DNA of 64,000 nucleotides from AC-56 sp963798705. Lineage in GTDB: Bacteria > Actinomycetota > Thermoleophilia > Solirubrobacterales > 70-9. The stretch lies in assembly GCA_963798705.1 (NCBI GenBank), contig CAWCTW010000003.1, positions 186,001 through 250,000 of the forward strand. Reading direction: 5' to 3'. This document shows, in pieces, positions 24,529-32,304 of this stretch. The notes beneath the pieces were generated by a model. It was given only the letters and a program-made list of their open reading frames with translations. It ran no database searches and was not told where the DNA came from. Position 1 is the first letter of the stretch. Each line of letters starts with the position of its first letter. The position numbers and the translations under genes are program-made.

Positions 24529-24869
24529 CAGTCCTCCCGACCGGGGTCTTGCTCGAGCTCCGCCTCTTCTTCGTCGTCGGTGCCATCGCCCTGCTCGACC
24601 GCCGTCTCGGACATGGAGCCTGGCGAGCCGCCGTGGTAGTGGGTCTGGAACTCCTCGAGCGTCGCGTCCAGCCCGTCCTCGTCGACCGGGGCCTCGTCGG
24701 AGACGCGAACCCAGTCGGAGCCCTCGTAGGCCTCCATGTTGAAGATCTCCTGGTCGACCGACGTGGAGTCGTCGACCACGACGACGATCTCGGTCTGGGG
24801 ATTGAAGTACGTCCCCGGCCGCAGCAGCATGTCCTCCACTTGGGTGATGCGCGTGTCGAGGTCGGCCAT
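24528..24869 (-). CDS. Conserved hypothetical protein, 113 aa
   Basis: A 113-residue protein with an N-terminal helix (ITQVEDMLLRPGTYFN), two strands (EIVVVVDDS), and then a very acidic, low-complexity C-terminus (GDGTDDEEEAELEQDPGRED) that should be disordered. It is translationally coupled to the downstream cupin. No catalytic or binding motif is recognised. Proximity suggests that the two work together, but what they do is unknown. Confidence 0.7.
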   Translation of the reverse strand: MADLDTRITQVEDMLLRPGTYFNPQTEIVVVVDDSTSVDQEIFNMEAYEGSDWVRVSDEAPVDEDGLDATLEEFQTHYHGGSPGSMSETAVEQGDGTDDEEEAELEQDPGRED

Positions 24870-24955
24870 GCGGTCGCGATCCTATCTAGACATCCGTTGC
24901 GACGGCATTCGCCTCCACCGTTACCGACGGCCATCTCGCGACCGCGGCCTCATGT

Positions 24956-25429
24956 CTACTGGCCCAGGTTCTCCAGCTCCCGCAGCTGACGCTCGACCTC
25001 CCGCTCGACGTCGAGCGGCTCCTTTCCCTGCCGCGCGCGCCGCTCGTTGCGGGCGACGACGAGCTGGCGGACCTCGTCGGCGAGCTGCGGGTCCACGCCG
25101 GCGGGTTTCCTGGGGCCCTCGGCGAGCAGGCGCTTCAGCTCGGCATCCACGTCGAGCGGCGCCTCGCCGCGCTCCTGCCGGCGGTACGACTTCGCCTCGA
25201 GCAGCTGCCGGATCTCGCCCTCGCGCGCCGCGGGGGAGCTCTCCGCCTCGCTGTCGGTGACCTTCGACGGCAGATCGCTCTCGAACTCGACAGAGAACTG
25301 GCCCTTGCCGACCTGGTCGAGCGCGTTGCGGGCGCCCAGGACGAAGGTCAGGAGGGCGATCGGGATGGTGGTGAACACCACGATCATGATCACCTCGCCC
25401 GTGCTCAGGCTGAGCGCGATCGGGATCAT
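24956..25429 (-). CDS. Membrane-anchored protein with duplicated helical repeat
   Basis: From ATG 25429, 157 residues. Residues 10-33 form one membrane helix (GEVIMIVVFTTIPIALLTFV). The rest is charged and contains two copies of a 35-40 residue unit: EIRQLLEAKSYRRQERGEAP followed by LDVDAELKRLL, and EVRQLVVARNERRARQGKEP followed by LDVEREVERQL. Each unit looks like a helix pair of the SHOCT type. The frame runs upstream to 25516, but the membrane anchor begins at this ATG. It may organise a membrane complex; no partner is known. Confidence 0.7.
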   Translation of the reverse strand: MIPIALSLSTGEVIMIVVFTTIPIALLTFVLGARNALDQVGKGQFSVEFESDLPSKVTDSEAESSPAAREGEIRQLLEAKSYRRQERGEAPLDVDAELKRLLAEGPRKPAGVDPQLADEVRQLVVARNERRARQGKEPLDVEREVERQLRELENLGQ

Positions 25430-25520
25430 AGGACCAGGGTAGGGCCGCCCCGCGCCGACCGCAAGCGATCCATCGAACCCGAGCCGGACCGATTCGATTC
25501 CGATATCCTGGGTCACCTGG

Positions 25521-25536
25521 TTGACTGACCAGTCAA
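25521..25536. promoter_or_regulatory. TetR-type operator upstream of acyl-CoA dehydrogenase
   Basis: The perfect inverted repeat TTGACTG-AC-CAGTCAA lies 50 bp before the start. Its TGAC/GTCA half-sites resemble operators of TetR-family regulators of fatty-acid genes. A possible -10 (TATCCT, 25504-25509) lies just upstream, so a bound repressor would block transcription. No TetR gene is found in the window. Confidence 0.6.
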
Positions 25537-25585
25537 TCGACAGATCACTCGACCACTTCCTCCGGACTCAAAAGGAGCATCAGCC

Positions 25586-26821
25586 TTGGTTGACTTCACG
25601 CTGACGGACGAGCAGAAGGACCTCCGCGAGTTGGCCCACAACTTCGCCGAGAAGGAGATCCGCCCCGTGGCCTGGGACTACGACCGCGACGGCACCTGGC
25701 CCCAGGACATCATCGAGAAGGCGTGGGAGGTGGGGCTCATGAACGTCCACGTCGCCGAGGAGTACGGCGGACCCGGCCTCGACATGCTCTCCGGCTGCCT
25801 GATCGAGGAGGAGCTTGGGTGGGGCTGCTCCGGGATCGGCACCAGCCTCATGGCCAACGGCCTGGCCTCGGCGCCGTTGATGATCGGCGCGTCCGAAGAG
25901 GTGAAGAAGGACTACCTGGGCAGGCTCACCGAGGAGCCGAAGCTCGCCTCGTTCTGCCTGACCGAGCCCGATGCGGGCTCCGACGTGTCCGGCATGAAGA
26001 CGACCGCCGTGCGGAACGGCGACAAGTACGTCATCAACGGATCGAAGTGCTTCATCACAAACGGCGGCTATGCGGACTGGTTCACCGTCTACGCCAAGAC
26101 GGACAAGGAGGCCGGGCATCGCGGCATCTCGGCCTTCGTCGTCCCCAAGGACGACACGGTCATCGTCGACAAGAAGGAGGACAAGCTCGGCCAGCGCGCC
26201 TCCAACACCGCGACGATCACCTTCAACGAGACCGAGATCCCGGCCGCCAACCTGCTCGGCGAGGAGAACCACGGCTTCAAGCTCGCGATGCAGACCCTCG
26301 ACCGTACGCGACCGGGCGTCTGCGGGCTGGCGGTGGGCATCGCCCGTGCGGCCTTCGAGTTCGCATGCGACTACTCCAAGGAGCGGGTCCAGTTCGGTGT
26401 CCCGATCGCCATGCACCAGGCGGTCGCATTCATGATCGCGGACATGGCCACGAAGATCGAGGCGTCCCGGCTCCTGACCTGGGAGTCGGCGGTGCTGCTC
26501 GATCAGGGCAAGCGCAACACCCTGGTTGCCTCGCACGCCAAGCGCTTCGCGGCTGACACCGCGATGGAGGTCACGGTGGACGCCGTCCAGGTCTACGGCG
26601 GGTACGGCTTCATCAAGGAGTACCCGGTCGAGAAGCTGATGCGGGACGCCAAGATCATGCAGCTGTACGAGGGGACCTCGCAGATCCAGCGGCTGGTGAT
26701 CGCACGGGAGGTCCTGATGCCTCGTCAGATCGACGATCCGCAGCCGGAGACCAGCAAGGAGGACACCGAGGTGGCAGCGGAGGCCTCCGAGCAGGCCCGC
26801 GCGGCCGCCGAGGTCGCGTAG
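25586..26821 (+). CDS. Acyl-CoA dehydrogenase
   Basis: A 411-residue FAD enzyme of beta-oxidation. The start is TTG 25586, set by AAGGAG eight bases ahead and the family start VDFTLTDEQKDLRELAHNFA. Landmarks: the FAD loop ASFCLTEPDAGSDVSGMKT, YVINGSKCFITNGG, DYSKERVQFGVPI, VQVYGGYGFIKEYPVEKLMRDAK and the catalytic-base Glu in LYEGTSQIQR. Sequence and length fit the short/medium-chain branch better than the 10731 gene. A 35-residue Glu/Ala-rich tail follows the domain. The TetR-like site at 25521 probably regulates it, and a 42-bp tandem repeat lies just downstream. Confidence 0.95.
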   Translation: MVDFTLTDEQKDLRELAHNFAEKEIRPVAWDYDRDGTWPQDIIEKAWEVGLMNVHVAEEYGGPGLDMLSGCLIEEELGWGCSGIGTSLMANGLASAPLMIGASEEVKKDYLGRLTEEPKLASFCLTEPDAGSDVSGMKTTAVRNGDKYVINGSKCFITNGGYADWFTVYAKTDKEAGHRGISAFVVPKDDTVIVDKKEDKLGQRASNTATITFNETEIPAANLLGEENHGFKLAMQTLDRTRPGVCGLAVGIARAAFEFACDYSKERVQFGVPIAMHQAVAFMIADMATKIEASRLLTWESAVLLDQGKRNTLVASHAKRFAADTAMEVTVDAVQVYGGYGFIKEYPVEKLMRDAKIMQLYEGTSQIQRLVIAREVLMPRQIDDPQPETSKEDTEVAAEASEQARAAAEVA

Positions 26822-26866
26822 AGACGCAAGGCCTCAGCCCCGCGCCCCAAAGGGGTGGGAGGAGTC

Positions 26867-26950
26867 GCGCGGAGTGTGAAGCCGGACCGTTTGGGATCTG
26901 AGGTACGTGCGCGGAGTGTGAAGCCGGACCGTTTGGGATCTGAGGTACGC
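26867..26950. repeat. Two tandem 42-bp repeats
   Basis: Two adjacent 42-base copies (26867-26908 and 26909-26950) differ only at the last base. Each contains GTGTGAAGCCGGACCG and the string TTTGGGATCTGAGGTACG. The end of the second copy continues into ACGCCATGGCGT, a 12-base perfect palindrome at 26947-26958. Part of the unit recurs, altered, at 30436-30464. Confidence 0.85.
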
Positions 26951-26986
26951 CATGGCGTCCCCAGACCACCCAACGCTGGACTGGCG

Positions 26987-27238
26987 CTAGGCGCGCCGGG
27001 TCGGGCTGACGGCGATCATCAGGCCGATCGTCGTCAGCACGATCACGCCGAGGACCAGGCCCTGGGCCCAGCCGTCGATGCCCCAGGCGACCGCGTAGGC
27101 GAGCGCGGCGAGCAGCACCACCGCGAGCGCCACGAACACGGTGACGGAACGGCGGTTGCTGACCCGAAGGCTCCTGTCCGGGTCCGCCAGGTCGGCGCGC
27201 TCGTACTGCGCCCGGTCCTGGATGTTCATGTTGGCCAT
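26987..27238 (-). CDS. Small two-helix membrane protein, 83 aa
   Basis: ATG 27238 has a strong AAGGAGG six bases upstream and is preferred to the longer frame. After an acidic 27-residue N-terminus (MANMNIQDRAQYERADLADP) come two membrane helices (about 32-52 and 57-78) with a short turn, GIDGWAQG. The protein ends SPTRRA. It is convergent with the acyl-CoA dehydrogenase and divergent from the PadR gene. No function can be assigned. Confidence 0.7.
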   Translation of the reverse strand: MANMNIQDRAQYERADLADPDRSLRVSNRRSVTVFVALAVVLLAALAYAVAWGIDGWAQGLVLGVIVLTTIGLMIAVSPTRRA

Positions 27239-27398
27239 CTCGCCCTCCTTGTCAACATCGGCAGCCTCCGATGAGGCTACACCCGCACGGAGGCGGAGGG
27301 AAGTGCGGATGATCACACCCTCGACCGGCAGGCTCGGGAGCTCGATGCGCCTCCACCCGGCATCCCTTTCGCCACGGGCGACCGTATAGTCGCTCGAG

Positions 27399-27902
27399 AT
27401 GGCCCAGGAGCGTGACAAGGGCTCCCGCCCTCGTTCGCGCCGGGTGGCGGAGGCGGCGCGAGCGGCCCGGACCCGAGCGGCGCGGCCCGAATCCGATCAG
27501 CGGGGGCGCCGCACCGGCGGCGCGATGGACGTCTTCGGAGGTGAGATTCGCCGCCGGGACGTGTTTCCGCTGCTCGTGCTCCACCTGATCGAGCGCGAGC
27601 CCGCTTACGGCAACCGCCTGATCGAGGAGATCGAGGGGATCACCAACGGCGTGATCTCCGTGAACCCCAACACGATCTATCCACTGCTTCGCGACCTCGA
27701 GGCCCGGGGATTGATCGAGGGGCAATGGGAGCATCCGGATCGCCGCACCAGGCGGTTCTACTCGATCACGGCCGCCGGGCGGAAGGAGTATCACCGGCTC
27801 GTGGACGAGCTGGAGCCCTTTCTCGACTCGGTGATCAACTCCGTGACTCTGATCAAGCGGGAGATCTACAGCGGCCGCCAGGACGCTCGGGGGCGCCGAT
27901 GA
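27399..27902 (+). CDS. PadR-family transcriptional regulator
   Basis: A 167-residue protein. A basic, Arg/Ala-rich 40-residue N-terminal extension precedes the PadR winged helix: DVFPLLVLHLIEREPAYGNRLIEEIE, then VSVNPNTIYPLLRDLEARGLIEG with the recognition helix, a wing (RRTRRFYSITAAGRKE) and a dimerisation helix. PadR proteins are mostly repressors sensing phenolic or other small molecules. The TGA overlaps the ATG of the SRPBCC gene, so the pair is co-translated. The ligand is unknown. The extension may be partly an overlong start; ATG 27525 (MDVFGGE) is a reasonable alternative. Confidence 0.85.
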   Translation: MAQERDKGSRPRSRRVAEAARAARTRAARPESDQRGRRTGGAMDVFGGEIRRRDVFPLLVLHLIEREPAYGNRLIEEIEGITNGVISVNPNTIYPLLRDLEARGLIEGQWEHPDRRTRRFYSITAAGRKEYHRLVDELEPFLDSVINSVTLIKREIYSGRQDARGRR

Positions 27903-28360
27903 GCCGCGTCACGGCCTCGGCCGCCGTGAGCGCCTCGCTCGCCGAGGTGTGGGACTACTACTTCGACCCAGGGGGGTGGCCGGCCTGGGTCGACGGGTTC
28001 GGGCGAGTCGATTCCGTGCGCGGATATCCGGAGGAGGGCGGGTCGCTCAAGTGGACCTCCGGCCCCGCCGGGCGCGGCACCGTGATGGAACGCGTGCTCG
28101 AGCACGAGCCTCGCAAGCTGCATCGCGTCGCGTTCGAGGACCCCGCGACCACGGGCCAGCTCACGACGAGCTTCGCCATCGAGCGCGGGAGGACGGTGGT
28201 GACGCAGGAGCTCGATTACGCCCTGCGCCGGGGCGGAGCCTTCGCGAAAGTGACGGACAGGATCTTCATCCGGTCGCAGATGCGAGGGTCGCTCGGCCGC
28301 TCCCTCGGCCGCCTCAAGCTCGAGGCGGAGGAGGTGGCGGCCGGAACGCAACCCATATAG
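27899..28360 (+). CDS. SRPBCC (START-like) domain protein
   Basis: A 153-residue protein with the layout of a polyketide-cyclase/START-like ligand-binding domain: first strand SRVTASAAVSASLAEVWDYY, then WPAWVDGFGRVDSVRG, the sheet LKWTSGPAGRGTVMERVLEHEP and the long C-terminal helix around SQMRGSLGRSLGRLKLEAEE. SRPBCC proteins bind hydrophobic ligands in a deep pocket. The coupling to PadR suggests that it may deal with the same molecule that PadR senses. ATG overlaps the PadR stop. Confidence 0.85.
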   Translation: MSRVTASAAVSASLAEVWDYYFDPGGWPAWVDGFGRVDSVRGYPEEGGSLKWTSGPAGRGTVMERVLEHEPRKLHRVAFEDPATTGQLTTSFAIERGRTVVTQELDYALRRGGAFAKVTDRIFIRSQMRGSLGRSLGRLKLEAEEVAAGTQPI

Positions 28361-28439
28361 CCTTCCCGCGCTCACTTTCTGGCACCAGCGTGTCACGGGG
28401 CTCCGCCCCCTCACCAAGAGAAATCGGAGGACGGAAGGG

Positions 28440-29315
28440 ATGTTCGTATTCAAGGCAGCCGTGCTCGGCGCGGGAACGATGGGGGGCGAGATCGCCCAGG
28501 TCATCGCCTCGGCGGATGTGCCCGTCGTGATGAAGGACGTCAAGCAGGACTTCATCGACGCCGGGCTGAACAAGGCCCGCGAGGTGACCCAGGGTCAGCT
28601 CGCGAGCCTGGTCAAGAAGGAGAAGCTGACGCAGGAGCAGGCGGACGCCCGCGGCGAGGAGATCCTCGGGCGGATCACCGGCACCACCGAGTACGACGGC
28701 TTCGGCGACGTCGACTTCGTCGTCGAGGCGGTTCCTGAGCGCATGGAGGTCAAGCAGTCCGTCTTCGCGGAGCTCGACGAGATGACGCCCGGGCACGCGA
28801 TCCTCGCGTCCAATACGTCGGCGCTGTCGATCTCCGAGATCGGGTCGGCCACCACCCGTCCCGACCAGGTCGTCGGCTTCCACTTCTTCTATCCGGCGTC
28901 GGTGATGCGGCTGATCGAGGTCGTCGAGGGCGAGCTCACCTCTGAGGAGACGAGCCAGGCGGCGGCCAACTTCGCGATGCAGATCCGCAAGAACCCGATC
29001 CGCTGCGGCGAGGAGCCCGGTTTCGTGGTCAACCGCGTGCTGAACTCGGCCGCGTCCGAGATCTGGCGGCACCAGGCCGAGACCGGGCTCGCGGCCGAGG
29101 AGATCGACAAGGAGATCGCCGAGGCGAAGGTGACCCCGATGGGCCCGTTCTTCCTGTCCGACCTGCTGGGGCTGGACACGGTGCTGCACGTGGCCGAGCA
29201 CCTGCAGGCCAGCTACGGCGAGCGCTTCTACGTCCACCCGCAGATGAAGGAGCTGGTGGAGGCCGGGAACCTCGGACAGAAGACCGGTCAGGGCTACTAC
29301 ACACACGGAGGCTGA
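28440..29315 (+). CDS. 3-hydroxyacyl-CoA dehydrogenase (NAD-binding and first C-terminal domain)
   Basis: A 291-residue enzyme oxidising 3-hydroxyacyl-CoA to 3-oxoacyl-CoA with NAD. The Rossmann motif GAGTMGGEIAQVI lies at residues 9-21, the middle has DFVVEAVPERMEVKQSVF, and the active-site His is in VVGFHFFYPASVMRLIEVV with the partner Glu and later Asn (VNRVLNS). Its C-terminal domain ends GQGYYTHGG. AAGGGA precedes the ATG. The stop is one base before the ATG of the next gene, which supplies the second C-terminal domain and an enoyl-CoA hydratase, so the two act as one complex. Confidence 0.93.
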   Translation: MFVFKAAVLGAGTMGGEIAQVIASADVPVVMKDVKQDFIDAGLNKAREVTQGQLASLVKKEKLTQEQADARGEEILGRITGTTEYDGFGDVDFVVEAVPERMEVKQSVFAELDEMTPGHAILASNTSALSISEIGSATTRPDQVVGFHFFYPASVMRLIEVVEGELTSEETSQAAANFAMQIRKNPIRCGEEPGFVVNRVLNSAASEIWRHQAETGLAAEEIDKEIAEAKVTPMGPFFLSDLLGLDTVLHVAEHLQASYGERFYVHPQMKELVEAGNLGQKTGQGYYTHGG

Positions 29316-29316
29316 G

Positions 29317-30420
29317 ATGGAGGCCGCAACAGCTGAGATGACGGTCGTCGAGCGCTTTCAGCTGAAGGCGTTCGTGGAGGCCGTGATGGTGGTCGACGAG
29401 GGCGTCTCGACGACCAAGGACGTCGACCTCGGGATGATGATGGGCGCGGGGATCCTGCCCGGCCCGCTCGCTCGCGCCGACGAGGCCGGGCTGGACGAGA
29501 TGCTCGCCCGGCTCGAGCTCGCCCAGCGCGAGTGGGGCGATGGCTTCGCGCCGCCCCTCCTGCTCCGGCGCCTCGTCAACCAGGGTCGCCTCGGCAAGAA
29601 GGCCGGCCAGGGGTTCTTCTTCTACCCCCGGGCCGACGAGAACTTCGAGCAGAAGGAGACGGTTCTGCTCGAGACCCGCGGCGAGATCGCGATCGTCTGG
29701 CTGAACAGGCCGCCCACCAATCCCATCTCTCCGCAGATGATCCGCGACCTGACCGCCGTCTGGGACGAGATCGAATCGCGCGACGAGGTCCGGGCGGCGG
29801 TGTTCGCCTCGTCGAACTTCGCCGTCTTCTGCGCGGGCGCGGACATCAAGGAGTTCACGAAGATGACCGATCCGTCCGCGGGCAAGGAGCTCCTGGACAA
29901 CGGCCATGGCGTGCTCCGTCGCATGGAGCAGTCCGGCAAGGTGACGATCGCCGCCGTGAATTCGCTGGCGCTCGGCGGTGGGTGTGAGCTGTCGATGGCT
30001 TGCGACTTCCGGATCGCGGCCGAGTCGGCGAGCTTCGGCCAGCCGGAGATCAACCTCGGGATCATCCCCGGCTTCGGCGGCACGCAGCGCCTGGCGCGTC
30101 TCGTGGGGGAGTCCAAGGCCCTCGAGATGAACCTGCTGGGCGACCCGATCTCCGCCGCGCAGGCCTACGAGCTGGGACTCGCAAACGAGGTCGTGGTCGA
30201 CCACGAGCTGTTCGACACCGCCGTCGCATGGGCTCGCAAGCTGGGTGGCCAGGCGCCGGTCGCGGTCGATCAGATCAAGCGGAGCTCGGCCAAGGCCGAC
30301 CTCGACGAAGGCATCGAGGCCGAGAAGCAGGGCTTTGCGACGGCCTTCTCGTCCGAGGACGCGCGCGAGGGGATCTCCGCGTTCCTGGGCAAGCGCAAGG
30401 CGAAGTGGTCGGGCAAGTAG
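29317..30420 (+). CDS. 3-hydroxyacyl-CoA dehydrogenase C-terminal domain fused to enoyl-CoA hydratase
   Basis: A 367-residue fusion. Residues 1-105 form a 3HCDH C-terminal domain (FQLKAFVEAVMVVDEGVSTTKDVD, then GAGILPGPLARAD and LGKKAGQGFFFY). Residues 115-365 are a crotonase: AVFCAGADIKEF (oxyanion loop), ALGGGCELSMACD and SFGQPEINLGIIPGFGGTQRL, with both catalytic Glu present. Together with the previous gene it contains all the parts of FadB, but with hydratase last instead of first. It probably hydrates enoyl-CoA and hands it to the partner. A palindromic repeat follows. Confidence 0.92.
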   Translation: MEAATAEMTVVERFQLKAFVEAVMVVDEGVSTTKDVDLGMMMGAGILPGPLARADEAGLDEMLARLELAQREWGDGFAPPLLLRRLVNQGRLGKKAGQGFFFYPRADENFEQKETVLLETRGEIAIVWLNRPPTNPISPQMIRDLTAVWDEIESRDEVRAAVFASSNFAVFCAGADIKEFTKMTDPSAGKELLDNGHGVLRRMEQSGKVTIAAVNSLALGGGCELSMACDFRIAAESASFGQPEINLGIIPGFGGTQRLARLVGESKALEMNLLGDPISAAQAYELGLANEVVVDHELFDTAVAWARKLGGQAPVAVDQIKRSSAKADLDEGIEAEKQGFATAFSSEDAREGISAFLGKRKAKWSGK

Positions 30421-30435
30421 GCGGACGCGCCGGCA

Positions 30436-30477
30436 TTTGGCGGTCTGAGGTCGCAATGGCGTCCGTGGATCGCCAAA
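30436..30477. repeat. Palindromic intergenic repeat after the hydratase gene
   Basis: The arms TTTGGCG (30436-30442) and CGCCAAA (30471-30477) bracket a segment with GTCTGAGGT and AATGGCGTCC. The left 29 bases resemble 26932-26960 after the acyl-CoA dehydrogenase (shared TTTGG, TCTGAGGT and ATGGCGTCC blocks). Both copies stand behind beta-oxidation genes. Confidence 0.6.
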
Positions 30478-30505
30478 GCCCTGCCGGGCGCCCGCACTGC
30501 CTGCC

Positions 30506-31282
30506 ATGAACACGTCTCGGACATCCCAAGCGCAACGGGCTTCCCCCGCCGAGCTGGCGGAGCTCATCGAGGGCAGCGAGCGGGTCGTCGCTCTCACGGG
30601 GGCCGGCGTATCGGTGCCGTCGGGGATCCCGGACTTCAGGACGCCCGGCAAGGGCCTCTGGGCCAAGGTGGATCCGATGTCGGTGGCCACGATCGATGCG
30701 TTCCACCGTGACACGAAGCGTTTCTGGGACTTCTACCGGCCCCGCTTCCACGACCTTGCGGACAAGGATCCGAATCCGGCTCACGAGGCCCTCGCCGCGC
30801 TCGAGCGCCGGGGCCTCCTCGAGGCGGTGATCACCCAGAACGTCGACCGACTGCACAGCAAGGCGGGCTCCCATGAGGTGATCGAGGTTCACGGCTCGAT
30901 CGCGAGCGCCAGCTGCACGAGCTGCGCGGCGAGCTACCCGCTCGAGCAGGTCGAGGACCTGTTCGACGCCGACGGAATCGCGACCTGCACGTGCTGTGCC
31001 GGCAAGGTCAAGCCCGACGTCGTCCTGTTCGGCGAGCTGCTGCCCGCCGACGCGATGGCGAGGGCCGACGAGCTCTGCTCCGGGGCCGACCTCCTGCTGT
31101 GCGCCGGGTCGTCGCTCGAGGTCTACCCGGTGGCCGGGCTGCCTGAGGTCACGCTGGGGCGAGGAGGCCGGATCGCCATCGTGACCAGGAGCTCGACGCC
31201 GTATGACGAGCAGGCCGCCGTGCGGTTGAGTGGCGACGTCGCCGAGGAGCTCCAGGCCGTGGTCGCGGCGCTGCACGGCTGA
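30506..31282 (+). CDS. NAD-dependent protein deacylase (sirtuin, Sir2 family)
   Basis: A 258-residue sirtuin removing acyl groups from lysines with NAD. Signature motifs: GAGVSVPSGIPDFRTPGKGLW (NAD loop), TQNVDRLHSKAG, the catalytic His in EVHGSI, a zinc site with CTSC and CTCC, KPDVVLFGE and GSSLEVYPVAGLP. It has the layout of bacterial and archaeal Sir2 class II/III enzymes. Its place directly after the acyl-CoA genes fits regulation of acyl-CoA enzymes by deacylation, but that is inference. Confidence 0.93.
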   Translation: MNTSRTSQAQRASPAELAELIEGSERVVALTGAGVSVPSGIPDFRTPGKGLWAKVDPMSVATIDAFHRDTKRFWDFYRPRFHDLADKDPNPAHEALAALERRGLLEAVITQNVDRLHSKAGSHEVIEVHGSIASASCTSCAASYPLEQVEDLFDADGIATCTCCAGKVKPDVVLFGELLPADAMARADELCSGADLLLCAGSSLEVYPVAGLPEVTLGRGGRIAIVTRSSTPYDEQAAVRLSGDVAEELQAVVAALHG

Positions 31283-31289
31283 GCCTGGC

Positions 31290-32177
31290 CTAGGCCGAGT
31301 CCCTGAGCGCCTGGCGACGGCGCAGCACGCGCTCGCAGATGCGCAGTGTGTCGGCGAGCTGCTCCACCCGGTCGGCCGGCAGGTCCCCGCCGAGCGCATC
31401 GCGCGCCGCATGGCTCGTCGCCTCCATGCGCTCCCGCAGGGTCCCGAGATCCTCCTCCTGCCCGGGGCCGGCACGATCGGGAACCTCGGCCAGCAGCGCC
31501 GCCAGCCCCGGGCCGAGCTGCAACGCGGCCTCGCGGGCCCGGCCCTGGTCGAGGTCGGAGCGCGCGCGGAGGAGCAGCGTCTCGCAGGCGTCGATCGACT
31601 CGCGACCGGCGAGCAGCTCGGCAAGCCGTTCCTGCGGGCGAAGGGCGTCCGCGCGGCGCCGGCGCCGTTCGGGCGATGCGACCTCCAATGCCTCGCTCCA
31701 GTTGCCGTCGGCGAGCTCGTCGCCGGTTCCGAAGCCGACCCGCACGGCGAGAATCGCAAGCCGCCCGATCTCGTGGCCGTATGGATCCTGGTTGGCGATC
31801 CGGTTGGCTCGCACCACGCGGTTGACCTCTCGCAGGCCGTCCAGGGCCGTCGCCTCGGCCGCGTCCGCGTCCGCCCGGAGCCCCTCGAGTCCCGCCTCGG
31901 CCTCGGCGCGTGGCTTGCTTCGCGCGGGGATCACCGTCAGTCGCGTGACCGGGACCGGCGCGGGCGACTCGCCGGGCTCGGCCCGCCGAGCCCGGCGCCT
32001 CCTCCTCGGCGGCCTGCCGGCGGGAGGGGCACCCGTCGTCTGGACGACGAGCACGGACTCCTGGTCGTGAGCCTCGCCACCGGTGGCGCGAATCAGGTAG
32101 CGGCCGTCGTCGAGGCCCAGTCGCCCGGGCACGTCCAGCTGCACGAAGCGAAAGCAGTCCTCGTCGGTCGCGCTCAT
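31290..32177 (-). CDS. Hypothetical protein with N-terminal beta domain and helical C-terminus
   Basis: A 295-residue protein. The first 50 residues (FRFVQLDVPGRLGLDDGRYLIR, then QESVLVVQT) form a short beta region; a basic linker with GRPPRRRRRARRAEP follows; the remainder is helical and rich in Arg, Glu and Ala. No signal peptide, membrane helix or catalytic pattern is seen. The Arg-rich linker might bind nucleic acid. It converges with the sirtuin gene, eight bases apart. I do not recognise a family. Confidence 0.7.
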   Translation of the reverse strand: MSATDEDCFRFVQLDVPGRLGLDDGRYLIRATGGEAHDQESVLVVQTTGAPPAGRPPRRRRRARRAEPGESPAPVPVTRLTVIPARSKPRAEAEAGLEGLRADADAAEATALDGLREVNRVVRANRIANQDPYGHEIGRLAILAVRVGFGTGDELADGNWSEALEVASPERRRRRADALRPQERLAELLAGRESIDACETLLLRARSDLDQGRAREAALQLGPGLAALLAEVPDRAGPGQEEDLGTLRERMEATSHAARDALGGDLPADRVEQLADTLRICERVLRRRQALRDSA

Positions 32178-32304
32178 CGCGACTCAGCCTAGATGACTTA
32201 TTCCCAATCCCCGCGCACCCGGATGATCCGCCCGGCACTGCGCATTTCCACGTCCTCGGGCCTGCCTTTGGCACCACCAAAGGCTGCGCCCGACCTCGCG
32301 CCGG

